This document shows positions 1-12,400 of a DNA stretch of 64,000 bases, one piece after another; positions within the stretch are counted from its first letter, which is position 1; each line of letters starts with the position of its first letter. Under the pieces are notes generated by a model. That model was not told where the DNA came from, ran no database searches, and was given only the letters and a program-made list of their open reading frames with translations. The stretch spans positions 74,917,186-74,981,185 of the forward strand of contig CM056743.1 of the NCBI GenBank assembly GCA_029851415.1, given 5' to 3'. The DNA comes from Eretmocerus hayati (Eukaryota > Arthropoda > Insecta > Hymenoptera > Aphelinidae). A program made the translations under genes and the position numbers.

Positions 1-1354
1 CCACAGAATAAGATCAAAACCACGGAAAACCAATGCGAGATACCACTATTTTTCATGTGTTGTTTTTTAATGGAATTCATCAAACATCAACCAACTGCAT
101 CGTTGTTATCGAAATGAGATATAAAGAGGGGGTATTTTCTTAAGTGTTCGATCGTGCTTGGTCATGATTAAGTATGCTTGGTCGTATACCGCGAATTTCG
201 GTACACGACCAAGCATGACCGAGTACCAAAAGCGGTACTCGGTCATGCTCGGTCGTTTACTGATCATTTTAACTCGGGAACATAGAATGGAGAGCGATAT
301 GTTCCCACGCCCGGAGAACTGTTCCTCAAATTTTAAGAGAAGTTTCATCAGAAGAAGTGCAAAATTGAGCTCATAGAGTTGCAGAAAAATTTTTGAGAAT
401 AGTGTGATACATTTCTGCATCTTGATCAGCTCAATGTCACTTATTTTGTGTGGAACTTTTTTTAAAATTTGCAGAAAAATTCTCCGCACGTGGGAAAACA
501 CCGCACTCCGTTCTTGTTATTTGGTTGATTTTATATTCACAATAAAACATTTGGACCGCTAGATGGCGCCACTGCTGTTTTCGAAAGACTAGGGACTAGG
601 GAGCCCCCCTAAGTCCAATGCCCTTAATTGTGGCATACCGCAGGGCAGTGCGCACGGCCCTTAGTGTTTCGCCCGGGGCAGTGTCCGTGGCATTGCGCAA
701 AAGGGGCGGCGGCAAATTAGGAACACTGCACTTTCTTAGTAATATAGGCGTAGAATCGCCTCGAAATCGAATTTTCTGTATTTTGTGGAAAACACTTTAA
801 AGTTCGGACAGAGACGGAGAAAATGAGGAGAACTACGTTAGGACTGATTGAATTAATCTCATTTGGCATAGCTTCCATCGACCAACAAAAAACAAGTCGA
901 AAGTACCGAATATCGTTTGTAATGTTTCAAGAAGGGCGCGGGTCATTTTGAATCGGCCCGAACCGTTGATTTCCTCACATTTTCACGTAACAAACATGAG
1001 AAAAATGCGTGGCCAGGTCTGCGAACTGGTCCATTCGATAACTTGAGTGGGGGCATTTTAGGCTTACCTTATAACACATTTAGAAACGTGAAAGAAGTTA
1101 TTTCCAATCTTTTTCAATCATTCTTCACGTTATACCGATGAAATTTCTGAAATAGACAATGAAAATCGTGGATTTTCATTGAAACCGGACTATTTTATGG
1201 CATGCAGCTGATCCACTCTGAGTTGTTTGTATGACAAACTGAGTGAACGGATGATCAGATTTTGAGCGAATGAACACATTGTTTTGGTAAGTCAAACTTC
1301 AAGTAAGCTTATAAGAAGTCTACTACCAACATGACTCGCTGGCCCCGAGGAATG
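1..1354. other. unassigned DNA
   Basis: I see no gene here. Short open frames lack codon structure and recognisable domains. The only structure is the hairpin cluster at 155-261, described separately. Confidence 0.5.
155..261. repeat. hairpin cluster of a TGCTTGGTCRT motif
   Basis: The motif TGCTTGGTC(A/G)T occurs twice on the plus strand (near 155 and 175) and twice on the other strand. The bases at 212-227 and 234-249 form a perfect 16-bp stem around a 6-base loop. A looser outer stem pairs the sequence near 175-185 with that near 203-213. It may be a MITE remnant or a regulatory hairpin; no flanking target duplication was found. Confidence 0.45.
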
Positions 1355-1406
1355 TGCGTTGCCTAGTGATCGAAGGGTCGTGGGTTCGAATCCCACTCTC
1401 GGCAAA
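1355..1406 (+). repeat. tRNA-derived SINE or tRNA pseudogene scrap
   Basis: GGTTCGAATCC at 1383-1393 is a perfect RNA polymerase III B box inside a T-arm-like stem (GTGGG/CCCAC). An A-box-like GCCTAGTGATC lies about 20 bases upstream. That spacing is too short for an intact tRNA and no acceptor stem pairs, so this is not a functional tRNA. A deleted tRNA-derived SINE head is the simplest reading. Confidence 0.5.
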
Positions 1407-2461
1407 ATCACGAGTATTGTAGATGAGTTTTTTTCACTTTTTTTACCGTAAAATATCGATGAATTGACATTACAAATTCAGATTTGAACGAATGTAAGAT
1501 GCAACAGTGAGACACCACGGCAATCTGAGAGTGGAAATTTCTTCTTTTAGAGTTACTAGTGACTTTGGAGCTCATATTAATGAGAAATTCTGAGAAAATA
1601 TTCATTTCTAGTCTCACACATTTATTGTAAATTGATGGTGTTTTCAACTAAAGAACATCTAGAGGTGGAATTCACCGTCATCTCAATGTGAAACGGTACA
1701 TTTCGATGCAAGGGTACGGAAACCATTTTCACGTCCGAGTGATAAGTTTTCGGTCCGAGGCGCAGGTGAGGATCGAAAATATCACAATCACGTCAGGAAT
1801 AGATTTTACACTCTGCATTGAACTATACTTTCTGATGAAGAGTGAGTTGAAGTCGGCAAACAGTAAGCAAAGTACACTTGTACGCACAGTGTGTCAAAAA
1901 GTTGCCTCTTGACCCTTCGAATACCTCCAAGCACAGATATGTTCATCAATAGAGTAAGCGTCAATCTTCACTCTTGGTACTCAAAAGTATACTATGCTTT
2001 TTTGAGGTTATTTTTGACATTTTGGATATCTGAACTGTGAGAATGGCCAATTCACCACTATTACGAGATACATTCATGGGTACTCTCACTATATATATGA
2101 TATGAGCTCTCAAATCACTTATAATAAGAAATATCCAAAATGTACATACTTCTGTTACTCTTTCTTTAATTATCAAAATCAGAGTCTTCATAGAGAAACT
2201 TCTGTTGTAAACTAAACCCACGAGAAGAGATAGTGAACATAATATGGAGGAAGTATAGACGAAAACAAATCCGTTCATGTCGAGTGACTTGAGTTCTTGA
2301 TTCCGCTGGAAGCAGGATAATCGAGGATTGAGAGACTAATATCGAGGACCAACTTTCTAGTGCGCTGTTGGACACGTGGAGTTGTGTTTTTTGGATTAAC
2401 AAAGAAGTTCATTTGAGTCCTAACCCCTAGATTCGCAGATTTAGAGGGTGTAGCAAATTTG
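1407..2461. other. unassigned DNA
   Basis: No gene, tRNA or terminal repeat is recognisable. The open frames on the minus strand are short, overlap each other and show no domain. Confidence 0.5.
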
Positions 2462-4030
2462 AAGGACCCCGCTCCGAGAGATAGGATTTTGGCTTTCGGT
2501 TAATTTTGTCGGGGAAGAAATATGTTGTCAAGCACAAAATTCTGAACAAAAAGTTCAATGGGCTCGAAGACGGAAAATGGCTAGTTTTTTCAGTATAAAT
2601 CGAATAAATACCAATAAATGGGGGGTTATGAGGTTATCTAGAACAACAACAAAGGCTTGTCTGCAGCGTTCGAATTTGAATTGAAAATGTACAATTTGAG
2701 TGTGATGTAGCTAAAAGGTCATCACTTTGGTAATTGAAACATTTTATCTGAAACCTTCGATAGAAGGAGCAAATAAATGCATGCAAAAAAGTGATAATTC
2801 GCGATTGACAAAGAAATCATAACGGCTTGTATTCTCAACAATTACATTTCATTTCAATCAATGTAGCAGCTAACGCTGGAGCTGGATCATACGGCTGTGC
2901 TGACTTGATGCAAAGAGTACATGATCTTGAGAGCCCAGATATGGGGCGGGAGCGGCTTTTTGACATCAACATCATCGCATAGCATGAGGCTCGCGCTTTG
3001 AATAGTTGATAAAAGGTGTCCGATAGTGCATGGCTGCAATCAAATTATATGGAATGAATCAAAATTAATCTTGGATCGCGTGAGACTAGTGTCTGCCAAA
3101 TATTTCGAGAATATGGAGATCGAATCTCATCTTGCCGTTTCTCGAGATCATATCGCGTAAGAGGCTGCGGAGTCGAGAGCAAGCGACTATCAAAATCGAG
3201 CTCGAAAAGTCGAGTGGAGGCTGTTTTTGAGGTATTTCAAGGTCGTTGAACACGAATATGACATTTCCTTGCCTCCTAGTCGTGTTGCGTGGGCGGCTGC
3301 GGGGGCGGAGGCGCGAATTGACCGAGATCGAAGCTCGAGACTTGAGTAAGGGTGTTTTTGGAGTATTTTGGGGTCGCTAAGCACGAATTTGAGATCGTCC
3401 ACCCTCCACGTCATGTTGCGTGGGCGGTTGGGGGGGGGAGGGGGTCGAGTAGAGACACGAATTGACCAAGATTGGAGTTTGAGAGTTGAGTAGGGGTTGT
3501 TTTTGGAGTATTTCGGCATCGCTAAGCACGTATTTGAGATTACACAGCTCCCGAATCGTGTTGAATGGGTGGCTGCAAGACCGAGGACGCGTGTTGAACT
3601 AGATAAAACTGGAAGAGCCGGCGGGGGGGGGGGTCCTTGATATCTCGAGATCACTGGACACAAATCTCAGGTCACTCAGCGTCAGAACCGTATTGGGTGG
3701 GCGGCTGTGATGGTGAATTCGATGTAGTTTCCTGACAATGATCATTTCCTGAGATAGAATCTGACCAGGATTGTAAGCCGAATTAAGGCATCGGGACCAG
3801 ACCAGGAGCATACGCCAAGTATCTCCTTTAACCGAGAGATCGAGCGATATCCTGTTTATCGAAATTCCGAATCGCTAGGTATGTAATCATAATTCTCGAT
3901 CACGGAATAGGCCACAAATAGTTTCAGGCGTGAATCTGCGAGAGAGTGGCGACTGCAAGGAGATTCGAGAGCTGAATCTCTGTTCTGGCCAATTTTCCAG
4001 GCGGAGTCTCATCTCATCATGCGCGAAGCA
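2462..4030 (+). repeat. left inverted arm of the foldback element
   Basis: This arm matches the reverse complement of 7310-8862 closely over its length. It includes G-rich runs at 3429-3438 and 3622-3632 whose mirror images are the C-rich runs at 7690 and 7885. Small differences in run length and single bases show two separately ageing copies, not an assembly echo of identical sequence. Confidence 0.75.
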
Positions 4031-5165
4031 TGGCCACTTCACAACGACCATGACCAGAGCGTGATGTGATAGCAGCGGGATTGGCTAATGACTTAGACAG
4101 TGTGATACTCAAATCTCAGCTCTGTAACTGGAAATCTTAAAGTGCAGTCGATTCTCATATATTGACGGGCGAAAATCACGCATACCACGAGCCTAAGCCA
4201 ACTGTGTTTGTGGGATGGAGCACCGTGCAATATCTTAGGGATTCGAACTCTGATCCTCTAGCTATGTGATCATAATCCTCAATGACGGAATGGATTACAA
4301 ATCTTTGCGGGCGAGAATGTACGAGAGGGTGATGACTGCAAAAAGATTCAATCGTTAGATCTCTATTTTGACTGTTTTCACAAGCGAAATCTGATGTCAT
4401 GTACCGAGAAGCATGGTGACCATACAACCACCCGGAACTATTACATGATCCAATAGCCTAGGGATCAGGAGATATCCCAGGACGTGCGATTATGAAATCT
4501 TAACTCTGTGATCATAAATCTCGAGGAGGAGCCCATTCTCATAGATTCACGGGCGTGAATCTACTTCTCGATAGTAACGTTCAGGAGATTTGAGTTTTCC
4601 CTTGCTGAATCTGGACATCCCCACGGGTTAAATCTGATCCCAAGTAGTGGGATGACTTTCGTTATTCGGTCACCTTACCACGAACCTAAGCATAGTGTGT
4701 TCAGTGGCCGAAAATTCCAGCAATATTCTGGGCACGGGAACTACGATCCTGTAGCTATGTGATCACAATTATTGATAACGGAATGGACTACAAATCTTTT
4801 CGGGCGTGAATCTAGGAAAAGGTGTTGACTACAAGGAGATTCCAGCATTAAATCTCTATCCTGGCCATCTTTACAAGCAGAATCTGATCTCATGTATCGA
4901 GAAGCGTGGTGACCATACAACGGCCTAGAACCAACACGTGATCCAATAGCCTAGGGATCGGGAGATAACCTCGGACGTCCGATTCTGGAATCCTAGCTAT
5001 GTGGTCAAAAATCTCGAGAAGAATTCGATTCGAATACATTGGCGGACGTGAATCCACTACTCGATACTGACGGGTAGGAGATTCGAGTGTTCCTTTGCTG
5101 AATCTGGACATCCCCACGAATGAAATCTGATCCCAAGTCGTGGGAAGACTCACATTAAATTCACC
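3860..5165 (+). repeat. internal tandem units (~390-500 bp)
   Basis: A diverged unit recurs at about 3870, 4252 and 4753, and again at about 6896 beyond the retroelement insertion. Each copy contains a version of GCTATGTGATCA, a segment on tgactgcaaggagatt, and a segment on aatagcctagggatc. The right inverted arm holds the same unit on the opposite strand near 7290-7470. Confidence 0.6.
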
Positions 5166-5175
5166 TGATCATGCT

Positions 5176-5189
5176 AGTTCGGAGCGCTC
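5176..5189 (+). repeat. 14-bp direct repeat, left copy
   Basis: AGTTCGGAGCGCTC occurs here and again at 6775-6788, bracketing the retroelement material. This is the expected form of a target-site duplication. Part of the sequence is itself palindromic (GGAGCGCTC). Confidence 0.6.
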
Positions 5190-5249
5190 GGAGAGCTCCT
5201 ACCCCCGATTCTCTCTTTTTAAACGCAATGAGTAGGAGAGAGAGAGAGA

Positions 5250-5822
5250 AGTACTCCGCCCATCCTTTTGCTCGTCGCGGAGCGAGTGAGGATCTGGGAC
5301 CGCCAGAAAGTGATCGGAGCCGAACAAGTACTCACTCCGACGATGAAAGAGATCATCCGCGACAACGAGAAGGAAACCACCCTTGAGCATTGGCAAACTG
5401 AGTGGGATTCGCCATTTGCGAACGGCAGATGGACGCACCGGCTGATCCGTGACGTAGCCAAGTGGGCGGAACGCACCCACGGAGAGATGGACTACTGGAC
5501 GACGCAGGCACTGAGTGATCATGGTTGCTTCGGTTCCTATCTAACCAGGTTCAAGAAGAGGACGATCCCAGCATGTCAGTCATGCGGGGACGAATGGGAT
5601 GACGCCGAACATGCCCTGTTCAAGTGCAGTGACACCCGGAGAGAGCGCGCCGAGCTGGATGAATGGCTGGGTGCTCAACTAACACCTGAGAATCTCGTCC
5701 CGTACTTGCTCCGCAACCAGGAGACATGGGATAGACTCACCGGATACATCAAGCTGGTGATGACCCGCAAAGAGGAGAAAGAGAGGGAAGTAAGGCGCCT
5801 CGAAGCAGGCGAATTACAGTGA
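5250..5822 (+). pseudogene. R1-like ORF2, C-terminal fragment
   Basis: The frame encodes about 190 residues nearly identical to the C-terminus of the ORF2 at 21903-24935, beginning at the residues STPPI and ending at a stop at 5820-5822. It keeps the C-terminal zinc-knuckle-like motif (CQSCGDEWDDAEHALFKC: Cys-x2-Cys, His, Cys) typical of R1-clade proteins. The endonuclease and reverse transcriptase domains are absent because the copy is 5'-truncated. The open frame is a residue of recent insertion, not evidence of function. Confidence 0.8.
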
Positions 5823-6289
5823 CTCTGCCGATTGAAACAGAAGAGGCCCAAATGATTCCAGGAGGAATCTGATGCACTGAAGAGGGAAGAAAGAAGAAAG
5901 AAGAGAGAAGAAAGAAGAAAGAGAGGGAACAATGAAGAATGAAGATAGAAGATGCCGACAAATGGCTGAAGAGAGAAGATGGAGAAGAGGAACGCTCGCA
6001 ATCGAGCGCGAGACATGCCGCTCATCCTGAAGTAATGCTCACGCGTTTCCGGGATGAGATGGTAGATGCAGGTGGATCTCCTTCTTGATTGCCCGATGCC
6101 CTAGGTATCGGACATCGAGGGGAGAGGGTTATTACACGGCCGGGCCCACCTCCCGGTGGGCCCCACCCAAACCCGTGTCCCGCCTGGTATGGCCTGCGTG
6201 GGCTATGCGTAGTCCGCGTAAGCTGAACCAGCCCGGTGTCTGGGGACGGATCCGAAGGATCTTGAGGCAGATTTTGCCCTCTAACCACC

Positions 6290-6318
<29 letters not shown>
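5823..6318 (+). other. R1-like 3' UTR with poly(A) tail
   Basis: The UTR opens with a GAAGAGGCCCAAATGATTCC-like block and a long GA/AAG-rich stretch. It then carries a conserved block reading CTGAAGTAATGCTCACGCG, shared with the other copies at 6510 and 25160. It ends at ACCACCTT followed by 27 A residues. The conserved block is a candidate for the structure recognised during target-primed reverse transcription. Confidence 0.65.
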
Positions 6319-6321
<3 letters not shown>

Positions 6322-6748
6322 TAGAAGAGGTCCAAATGGTTCCAGGAGGAATATGATGGACTGAAGAGGGAAGGAAGAAGAGAGAAGATCGAAGAAAGAA
6401 GAAAGAAGAATGAAGAATGAAGGGATGGAAGAAAATCGAAGAAAGGGAAACAACACCTGCGAGTCGTGTCAAGAGAGACGCTCGATCCTGAGTGCGAGAC
6501 GCCGCCGGCCCTGAAGTAATGCTCACGCGGTGCCGGGGCCGGATTGGTAAGTTGGTGGATCTCTCCCTTGTCCAACGACCGGCGCCAACGGAAAAAGAAG
6601 AGAGGGTTTACCCGGTTCGGATGGCCGTATCGATGCGGATTCCAGCCCGGGACTGTTGGGGAGGTGCTGGCCAGCCGTGTTTGGCTGACCGGTGCCTCTC
6701 CTTCGTACGTCGCAGCGTATTTGCCCTACAACCACCTTAAAAAAAAAA
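6319..6748 (+). repeat. second R1-like 3' UTR, truncated copy
   Basis: This copy begins directly after the first poly(A) tract with the same purine-rich UTR start, lacks any coding sequence, and ends at ACCACCTT plus A10 and (GA)n. It is either a second severely truncated insertion at the first copy's tail or a product of template jumping. Confidence 0.6.
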
Positions 6749-6774
6749 GAGAGAGAGAGAGAGAGAGATCCCAG

Positions 6775-6788
6775 AGTTCGGAGCGCTC
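6775..6788 (+). repeat. 14-bp direct repeat, right copy
   Basis: The sequence is the same AGTTCGGAGCGCTC as at 5176-5189. It marks the right boundary of the inserted material. Confidence 0.6.
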
Positions 6789-7309
6789 CGACCAGCATAT
6801 TCGAATAAACCTGTTATCGCTGTCACCATACCTCGAGACTAAGCCGAGTTTGTTTGGTGGTCCAAAGATCGAGCAATTTTCTAGGGATTGAAACTACGAT
6901 CCTCTAGCTATGAGATCACAATTCTTGATATTGGTATGGACTACGAATCTTTTCGGGCGTGAATTTATGGGAGGGCGGTGACTGCAAGGAGATTTGAGAG
7001 CTGATTCACTATTCTGGCCGCTTTCAGAGGGAGTATCATCTGATCCTGCGAGGAGCATAACTACAATACAACGACCGTGGCCAGAGCACGATTTCAAAGC
7101 AGCTTGATTGTGTGGTGTTTCAGGGAGTGTGATCCTGAAATCTCAGTGTGTGATCAAAAATCTTGAGAAAGAGTCGGGTAGATTCTTGAGTTTTTTGCCA
7201 CAGAGCTAAGATTTCGGAATCGCACGTCCTGGGATATCTTCCGATCCTTAGGCTATTAGATCACGTGGTGATTCTGGGCGTTGTTTGGTCATCGTGCCTC
7301 TCGGTACAT

Positions 7310-8862
7310 CCAATCAGATCCTGCTTGTGAAGATGGGCAGACTAGAGATTTAACGGTCAAATCTCCTGGCAGTCACCACTTTCTCGCAGATTCACGCCTG
7401 AAACTATTTGTGGCCTATTCCGTGATCGAGAATTATGATTACATACCTAGCGATTCGGAATTTTGATAAACAGGATATCGCTCGATCCCTCGGTTAAAGG
7501 AGATATTCGGCGTATGCTCCTGGTCTGGTCCCGATGCCTTAATTCGGCTTACAATTCTGGTCAGATTCTATCTCAGGAAATGATCATTGTCAGGAAACTC
7601 CATCGAACTCACCATCACAGCCGCCCACCCAATACGGTTTTGAGGCTGAGTGATCTGAGATTTGTGTCCAGTGATCTCGGAATATCAAGGACCCCCCCTC
7701 CCGCCGGCTCTTCCAGTTTTATCTAGTTCAACACGCGTCCTTGCTCTTGCAGCCACCCATTCAACACGATTCGGGAGCTGTGTAATCTCAAATACGTGCT
7801 TAGCGATGCCAAAATACTCCAAAAACAACCCCTACTCAACTCTCAAACTCCAATCTTGGTCAATTTGTGCCTCTACTCGACCCCCCCCCCCCAACCGCCC
7901 ACGCAACATGACGTGGAGGGTGGACGATCTCAAATTCGTGCTTAGCGTCCCCAAAATACCCCAAAAACACCCTTACTCAAGTCTCGAGCTTCGATCTCGG
8001 TCAATTCGCGCCTCCGCCCCCGCAGCCGCCCACGCAACACGATTAGGAGGCAAGGAAATGTCATATTCGTGTTCAACGACCTTGAAATACCTCAAAAACA
8101 GCCTCCACTCGACTTTTCGAGCTCGATTTTGATAGTCGCTTGCTCTCGACCCCGCAGCCTCTTACGCGATATGATCTCGAGATACGGCAAGATGAGATTC
8201 GATCTCCATATTCTCGAAATATTTGGCAGACACTGGTCTCACGCGATCCAAGATTAATTTTGATTCATTCCATATAATTTGATTGCAGCCATGCACTATC
8301 GGACACCTTTTATCAACTATTCAAAGCGCGAGCCTCATGCTATGCGATGATGTTGATGTCAAAAAGCCGCTCCCGCCCCATATTTGGGCTCTCAAGATCA
8401 TGTACTCGTTGCATCAAGTCAGCACAGCCTTATGATCCAGCTCCAGCGTTAGCTGCTACATTGATTGAAATGAAATGTAATTGTTGAGAATACAAGCCGT
8501 TATGATTTCTTTGTCAATCGCGCATTATCACTTTTTTTGCATGCATTTATTTGCTTCTTGTATCGAAGGTTTCAGATAAAATGTTTCAATTACCGAAGTG
8601 ATGACCTTTTAGCTACATCACACTCAAATTGTACATTTTCAATTCAAATTCGAACGCTGCAGACAAGCCTTTGTTGTTGTTCTAGATAACCTCATAACCC
8701 CCCATTTATTGGTATTTATTTGATTTATACTGAAAAAACTAGCCATTTTCCGTCTTCGAGCCCCTTGAACTTTTTGTTCAGAATTTTGTGCTTGACAACA
8801 TATTTCTTCCCCGACAAAATTAACCGAAAGCCAAAATCCTATCTCTCGGAGCGGGGTCCTTT
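7310..8862 (-). repeat. right inverted arm of the foldback element
   Basis: This is the reverse-complement partner of 2462-4030. It ends at GGGGTCCTT (8854-8862), the mirror of AAGGACCCC at 2462. Confidence 0.75.
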
Positions 8863-8879
8863 AGTATACTTAAAGAAAA

Positions 8880-9475
8880 CCTTTCAATGACGGAAGGGAG
8901 TGCTTGAATTCTTTGCAACCCCCCCCCCCCCCCAGGGAATACGAACAACCCCTGATGGAAGGTTGAAATTCGGGAATTCTTGTAGAACAGGCTAGGAGGC
9001 TCTGTTCCGAGATTTTTTAACTGAGACCTCTCTCTAGTGTCGGAAGGAAGTGCCTGAATTTTTGCAGCCCCCCCTTCCCGGTGAAAGCGGACAACCCCGA
9101 ATCGAGGGTTGCTATTTGGGAATTTCCGTAGAACAGGCTAGGAGACTCTGTTCCAAAATTTCTCGTTCGAGATCGCTCTCTAATGACGGAAGGGAGTGCC
9201 TGAATTTTTCGCAGCCCCCCCCCCCCCAGAGAATACAAACAACCCCCAATCGAGGGTTGAAATTCGGGAATTCTTGTAGAACAGGGTAGAAGGCTCTGTT
9301 CCAAAATTTCTCGATTGGGATCGCTTTCTAGTGACGAAAGAAAGTGCCTGAATTTCTTGCAGCCCCCCCCTCCCCCGGTGAACGCGAACAACCTCTAATC
9401 GAGAATTTAAATTTGGGAATTTTTGTAGAACAGGCTAGAGGGCTTTGTTCCAGAATTTCTCAATTGAGATCCACC
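8880..9475 (-). repeat. ~155-bp satellite with homopolymer C tract, minus orientation
   Basis: About four tandem units of roughly 150-160 bp each contain ggaagggagtgcctgaattt, a run of 7-15 C residues, a short A/C segment, and gaacaggctaggaggctctg. The same unit occurs inverted at 15476-15970. C-run lengths vary between units, as expected for slippage-prone tracts. Confidence 0.75.
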
Positions 9476-12400
9476 ATCACACTGCTTGTAGTCATGCAGA
9501 AATAGCGAGAGTGACTTCGGTTGCGGAGCAAGGATTTCCTTTCCGTGTACGGAAAACTCCCAAACTGTGTCCGTAGTTACAAATATACGTCCCTCGACAT
9601 CTCACCACTGATGGAGTTAGCATAAGTCATGAGCGTCAAATAGAGTAGATTTCTACAGAATCCAAGAGGTACTTTCCTCAAGCAATCGTAATACAGGCCA
9701 TGGGTTGACGTATTAGTCCACAACAGGAGTAGTCACTTTTCGAGTATCCTTCTCTGGCCTTGAGTGAGCGATGACTGTAACTGCTCCCGCAACATCGAAT
9801 ATTATATCATCACTGTATTCTAGGAAAGCCCAATGCAAGACGTCTGGAAGAAATTATGGGCATCGTCTGTGATCGTAGGGTATCATCTTCTCCTCTTTCC
9901 TTCCAAAAGCCCTCACATTCATGACGTACCACTCTAAACTGTGTATTCAAATACCAGCGAGATTCCAGTGCGTTTGTTTGCACGTGTAAACATGTGAAAT
10001 GCGAGATGGGGTTCCCGTCCCGATTATGGAAATGGATTACTTTCAACGAATCTCCATGCGAGGGTGAGTCCATAGACTATGAAAATATTCTTATAAGGAC
10101 AAATCGTGAAAGAGAGATGACTGCAAATACATGGATTCTTTGAAAGCTATCCAAAGTTTGTATTGGTATACAGTGCCGTGGTTTTGGATTCTCATCGAGA
10201 TATTTTGAGATGAAGACCTCTCCGTCCCACTCTGCCCTTCGACCAGTCGGGAGATCGTCAGATTCGGACATTATTTAATTGCGAACTTCTGTTCCATTCA
10301 CATCATGCATCGGTAGAGCTGATGACTATCAAGAATCCACAAGAAATTCGATATGGAAGATATCAACTGCTCAGGTTTAGGTACAGTAATCAAACGGGTG
10401 GCACTACCCTAATAAGACTCAAAATAGCGTTAGAAATCCTTACCAAAATCTCAATATATCGTTTCGATGAAGACCTGGTGAAGACAAACATATAATATTG
10501 ATCATTTTTATCAATGGCCTTCTTCCTGGAAAAATTCTCATAACATGAGTAACGGAATGCTTCTTGTCCAGATCCCCTCACACGTCAAGGAGCAGCATAT
10601 CGGAATATCATTTCTCAAATGTCTCCCAAAAATATGAATTCATAAAATTTTCGGAACAGGTGTCGAAATCAAGAATTGACAAAACTCACAAGGTGATTAG
10701 GAGTCCTTCATTTCGTCACCTTTATCCGAAGTCACCTTCCTCTTTCCCGTATTATTGGGGTAGAGACTAGCATTGGACCTTGCATGTAAATCTTAGTCTC
10801 CATTACATTTCATGCAATGCCATGCAACCCATCAACGTATTCATGGAATATTAACATATACATCAGTCCATTCCCCTTAGCTTTATATTCAAAGACCAAT
10901 TTGACAAAACCGTGACACATTTTGTGTGAAAATTTTCCGATGTATCAAAATCTCTGATAATTGTGTACACAAACCCATGATTTCATCTACAAGATGCTCA
11001 TATTTTCGTCCAAGAATCTCGAGATGGGCTGGTCATAGAAACAGAAGTGGTCATGATTCTCGACGGTGCGTTGAAAATTAACATTAATCATGCGTCCCAA
11101 GCTGGAAGGAGAAATTCAGAGGGGCGAGCATTTCCCAGTTCAATCCATTTTTTGCCGACCTCCGATGGCCGAGGAATATCATTCGTGTCCATAAGACGAG
11201 AGACTGCTCTCCCACGGAGTCGCCTATGGCTCGATTATGGAATGCCTGTGCGCGTTGGAATTTTTCAACTTTCATGGTTGGCTACGGGTGTTCCATAGGA
11301 TGGAAGTTCTACCGCGTGAGTTTGAAAATGCCCGCTTTGGAATCTCGTTATCAACCGACGTATCCTATTTGCACCGAGCCGTTCGCCGGCCGCCGCCACT
11401 GCGGGGACCAACAAACGGTGGCCAAAGGTCGTAAAAATCTTGCCGGCAAAACGTACCCAGGGTGACGCACCTACGGCGCTCCACGTAGCACCTTCCTCTT
11501 CTTCGGTCTCCGCAAATCTCTCATCGTGAAAGAAAGGAGCCAACCATCGGGCTACTTATTTCATGCGCTTCGTGGTCGCCAAAAATTTGTACTGCAAATC
11601 GTGCGCTCACGCCTCGCGCAGCATTGTCAGGCTGTGCCGATTACTAGGCTATAAAATCGTGACTATACGTGAACGCGGATTATTGTAATAATAATCCCGT
11701 AGTGCAATCGTAACGTGCGTGCACTGCCGATACGAACAATAACTGATTCTTGACACTGAGGCAGAATTTTACGGACCAGTGCCAGCAGCGCAGATTTGGT
11801 CAACGGCTCGCCACCACGTCGTTGCCGCAATCATCAACGGGTGATTTGTGCGCATCGACAACGCGATCTCCAACGGGTGATCCGTGAGACTACTCACGGA
11901 AGTGTTGCATCTCGGAAAGCAGGTGCATGCACTGCACCCACGCTCACTCATACACACGATCACACACTTACAAACTCACACCTTTATTCTAACGAATTTC
12001 TGATATGTAAGATCTCATTGCTCTTCCTGATAATAAATTCAACTCTTTTACTGTTTTTCGAAGTTTTTTGGCCAGGCCTTCTGCCTGGTCTCTTTTGCCT
12101 CGGGTTTACACCCAAAATGAATTGTGTTTCTATTTCATCTACCTCTTCCCTGATTTGATAGAATTACGAACGTGAACTACGGAATTCGGACAAAGAGTTC
12201 GGATTTCGACGATACAACGGGCACTCAAGAAGGATGCGAGGAATGTTCAAAACAGATGAATCGGCAGGTTTTTTTTAGGATCTTTGAGATGCTTCTTATC
12301 CCAAAATTCCCGTGCGACAGAGTATATTGAAAATATCACTGTTTCAGTGACACCCTACTTGATCTATTCTATTTGTGAAAGGGGCTGTATATGTTTGAGT

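Larger units (their letters stand above)
5230..6774 (+). mobile_element. 5'-truncated R1-like retrotransposon insertion with doubled 3' UTR
   Basis: A (GA)n run at 5232-5249 is followed by sequence homologous to the last part of the R1-like element at 21746-25432, starting at about 5250. It contains the end of ORF2, a purine-rich 3' UTR and an A27 tract (6292-6318). A second, UTR-only copy follows at once from 6319 to an A10 tract (6739-6748) and (GA)n at 6749-6768. The whole sits between 14-bp direct repeats inside the foldback element. The 5190-5229 segment does not match the R1-like element and may belong to an earlier insertion that supplied the GA tract. Confidence 0.75.
2462..8862. mobile_element. 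foldback element with ~1.55 kb inverted arms
   Basis: The sequence inwards from AAGGACCCCGCTCCGAG at 2462 is repeated, inverted, inwards from 8862. By eye the arms (2462 to about 4030, and about 7310 to 8862) differ only at scattered single bases. Inside lie several ~400-500 bp units, mainly in one orientation. The design (long inverted arms plus internal tandem units, no transposase) resembles Drosophila FB-type foldback elements, but family membership is inferred. The outer flanks show no clear target-site duplication, so a genomic palindrome from rearrangement remains possible. The short mirror-image open frames near 3190-3663 and 7662-8132 are a by-product of the inversion and I do not call them genes. 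Confidence 0.7.

Noticed and set aside
1355..1406. Functional tRNA gene
   Set aside because: The B box is good but the A-to-B spacing is too short and no acceptor or anticodon stem forms.
3190..8132. Matching ~157-residue frames at 3190-3663 (minus) and 7662-8132 (plus)
   Set aside because: They are mirror images from the inverted arms, rich in Pro runs from homopolymer C tracts, with no domain.
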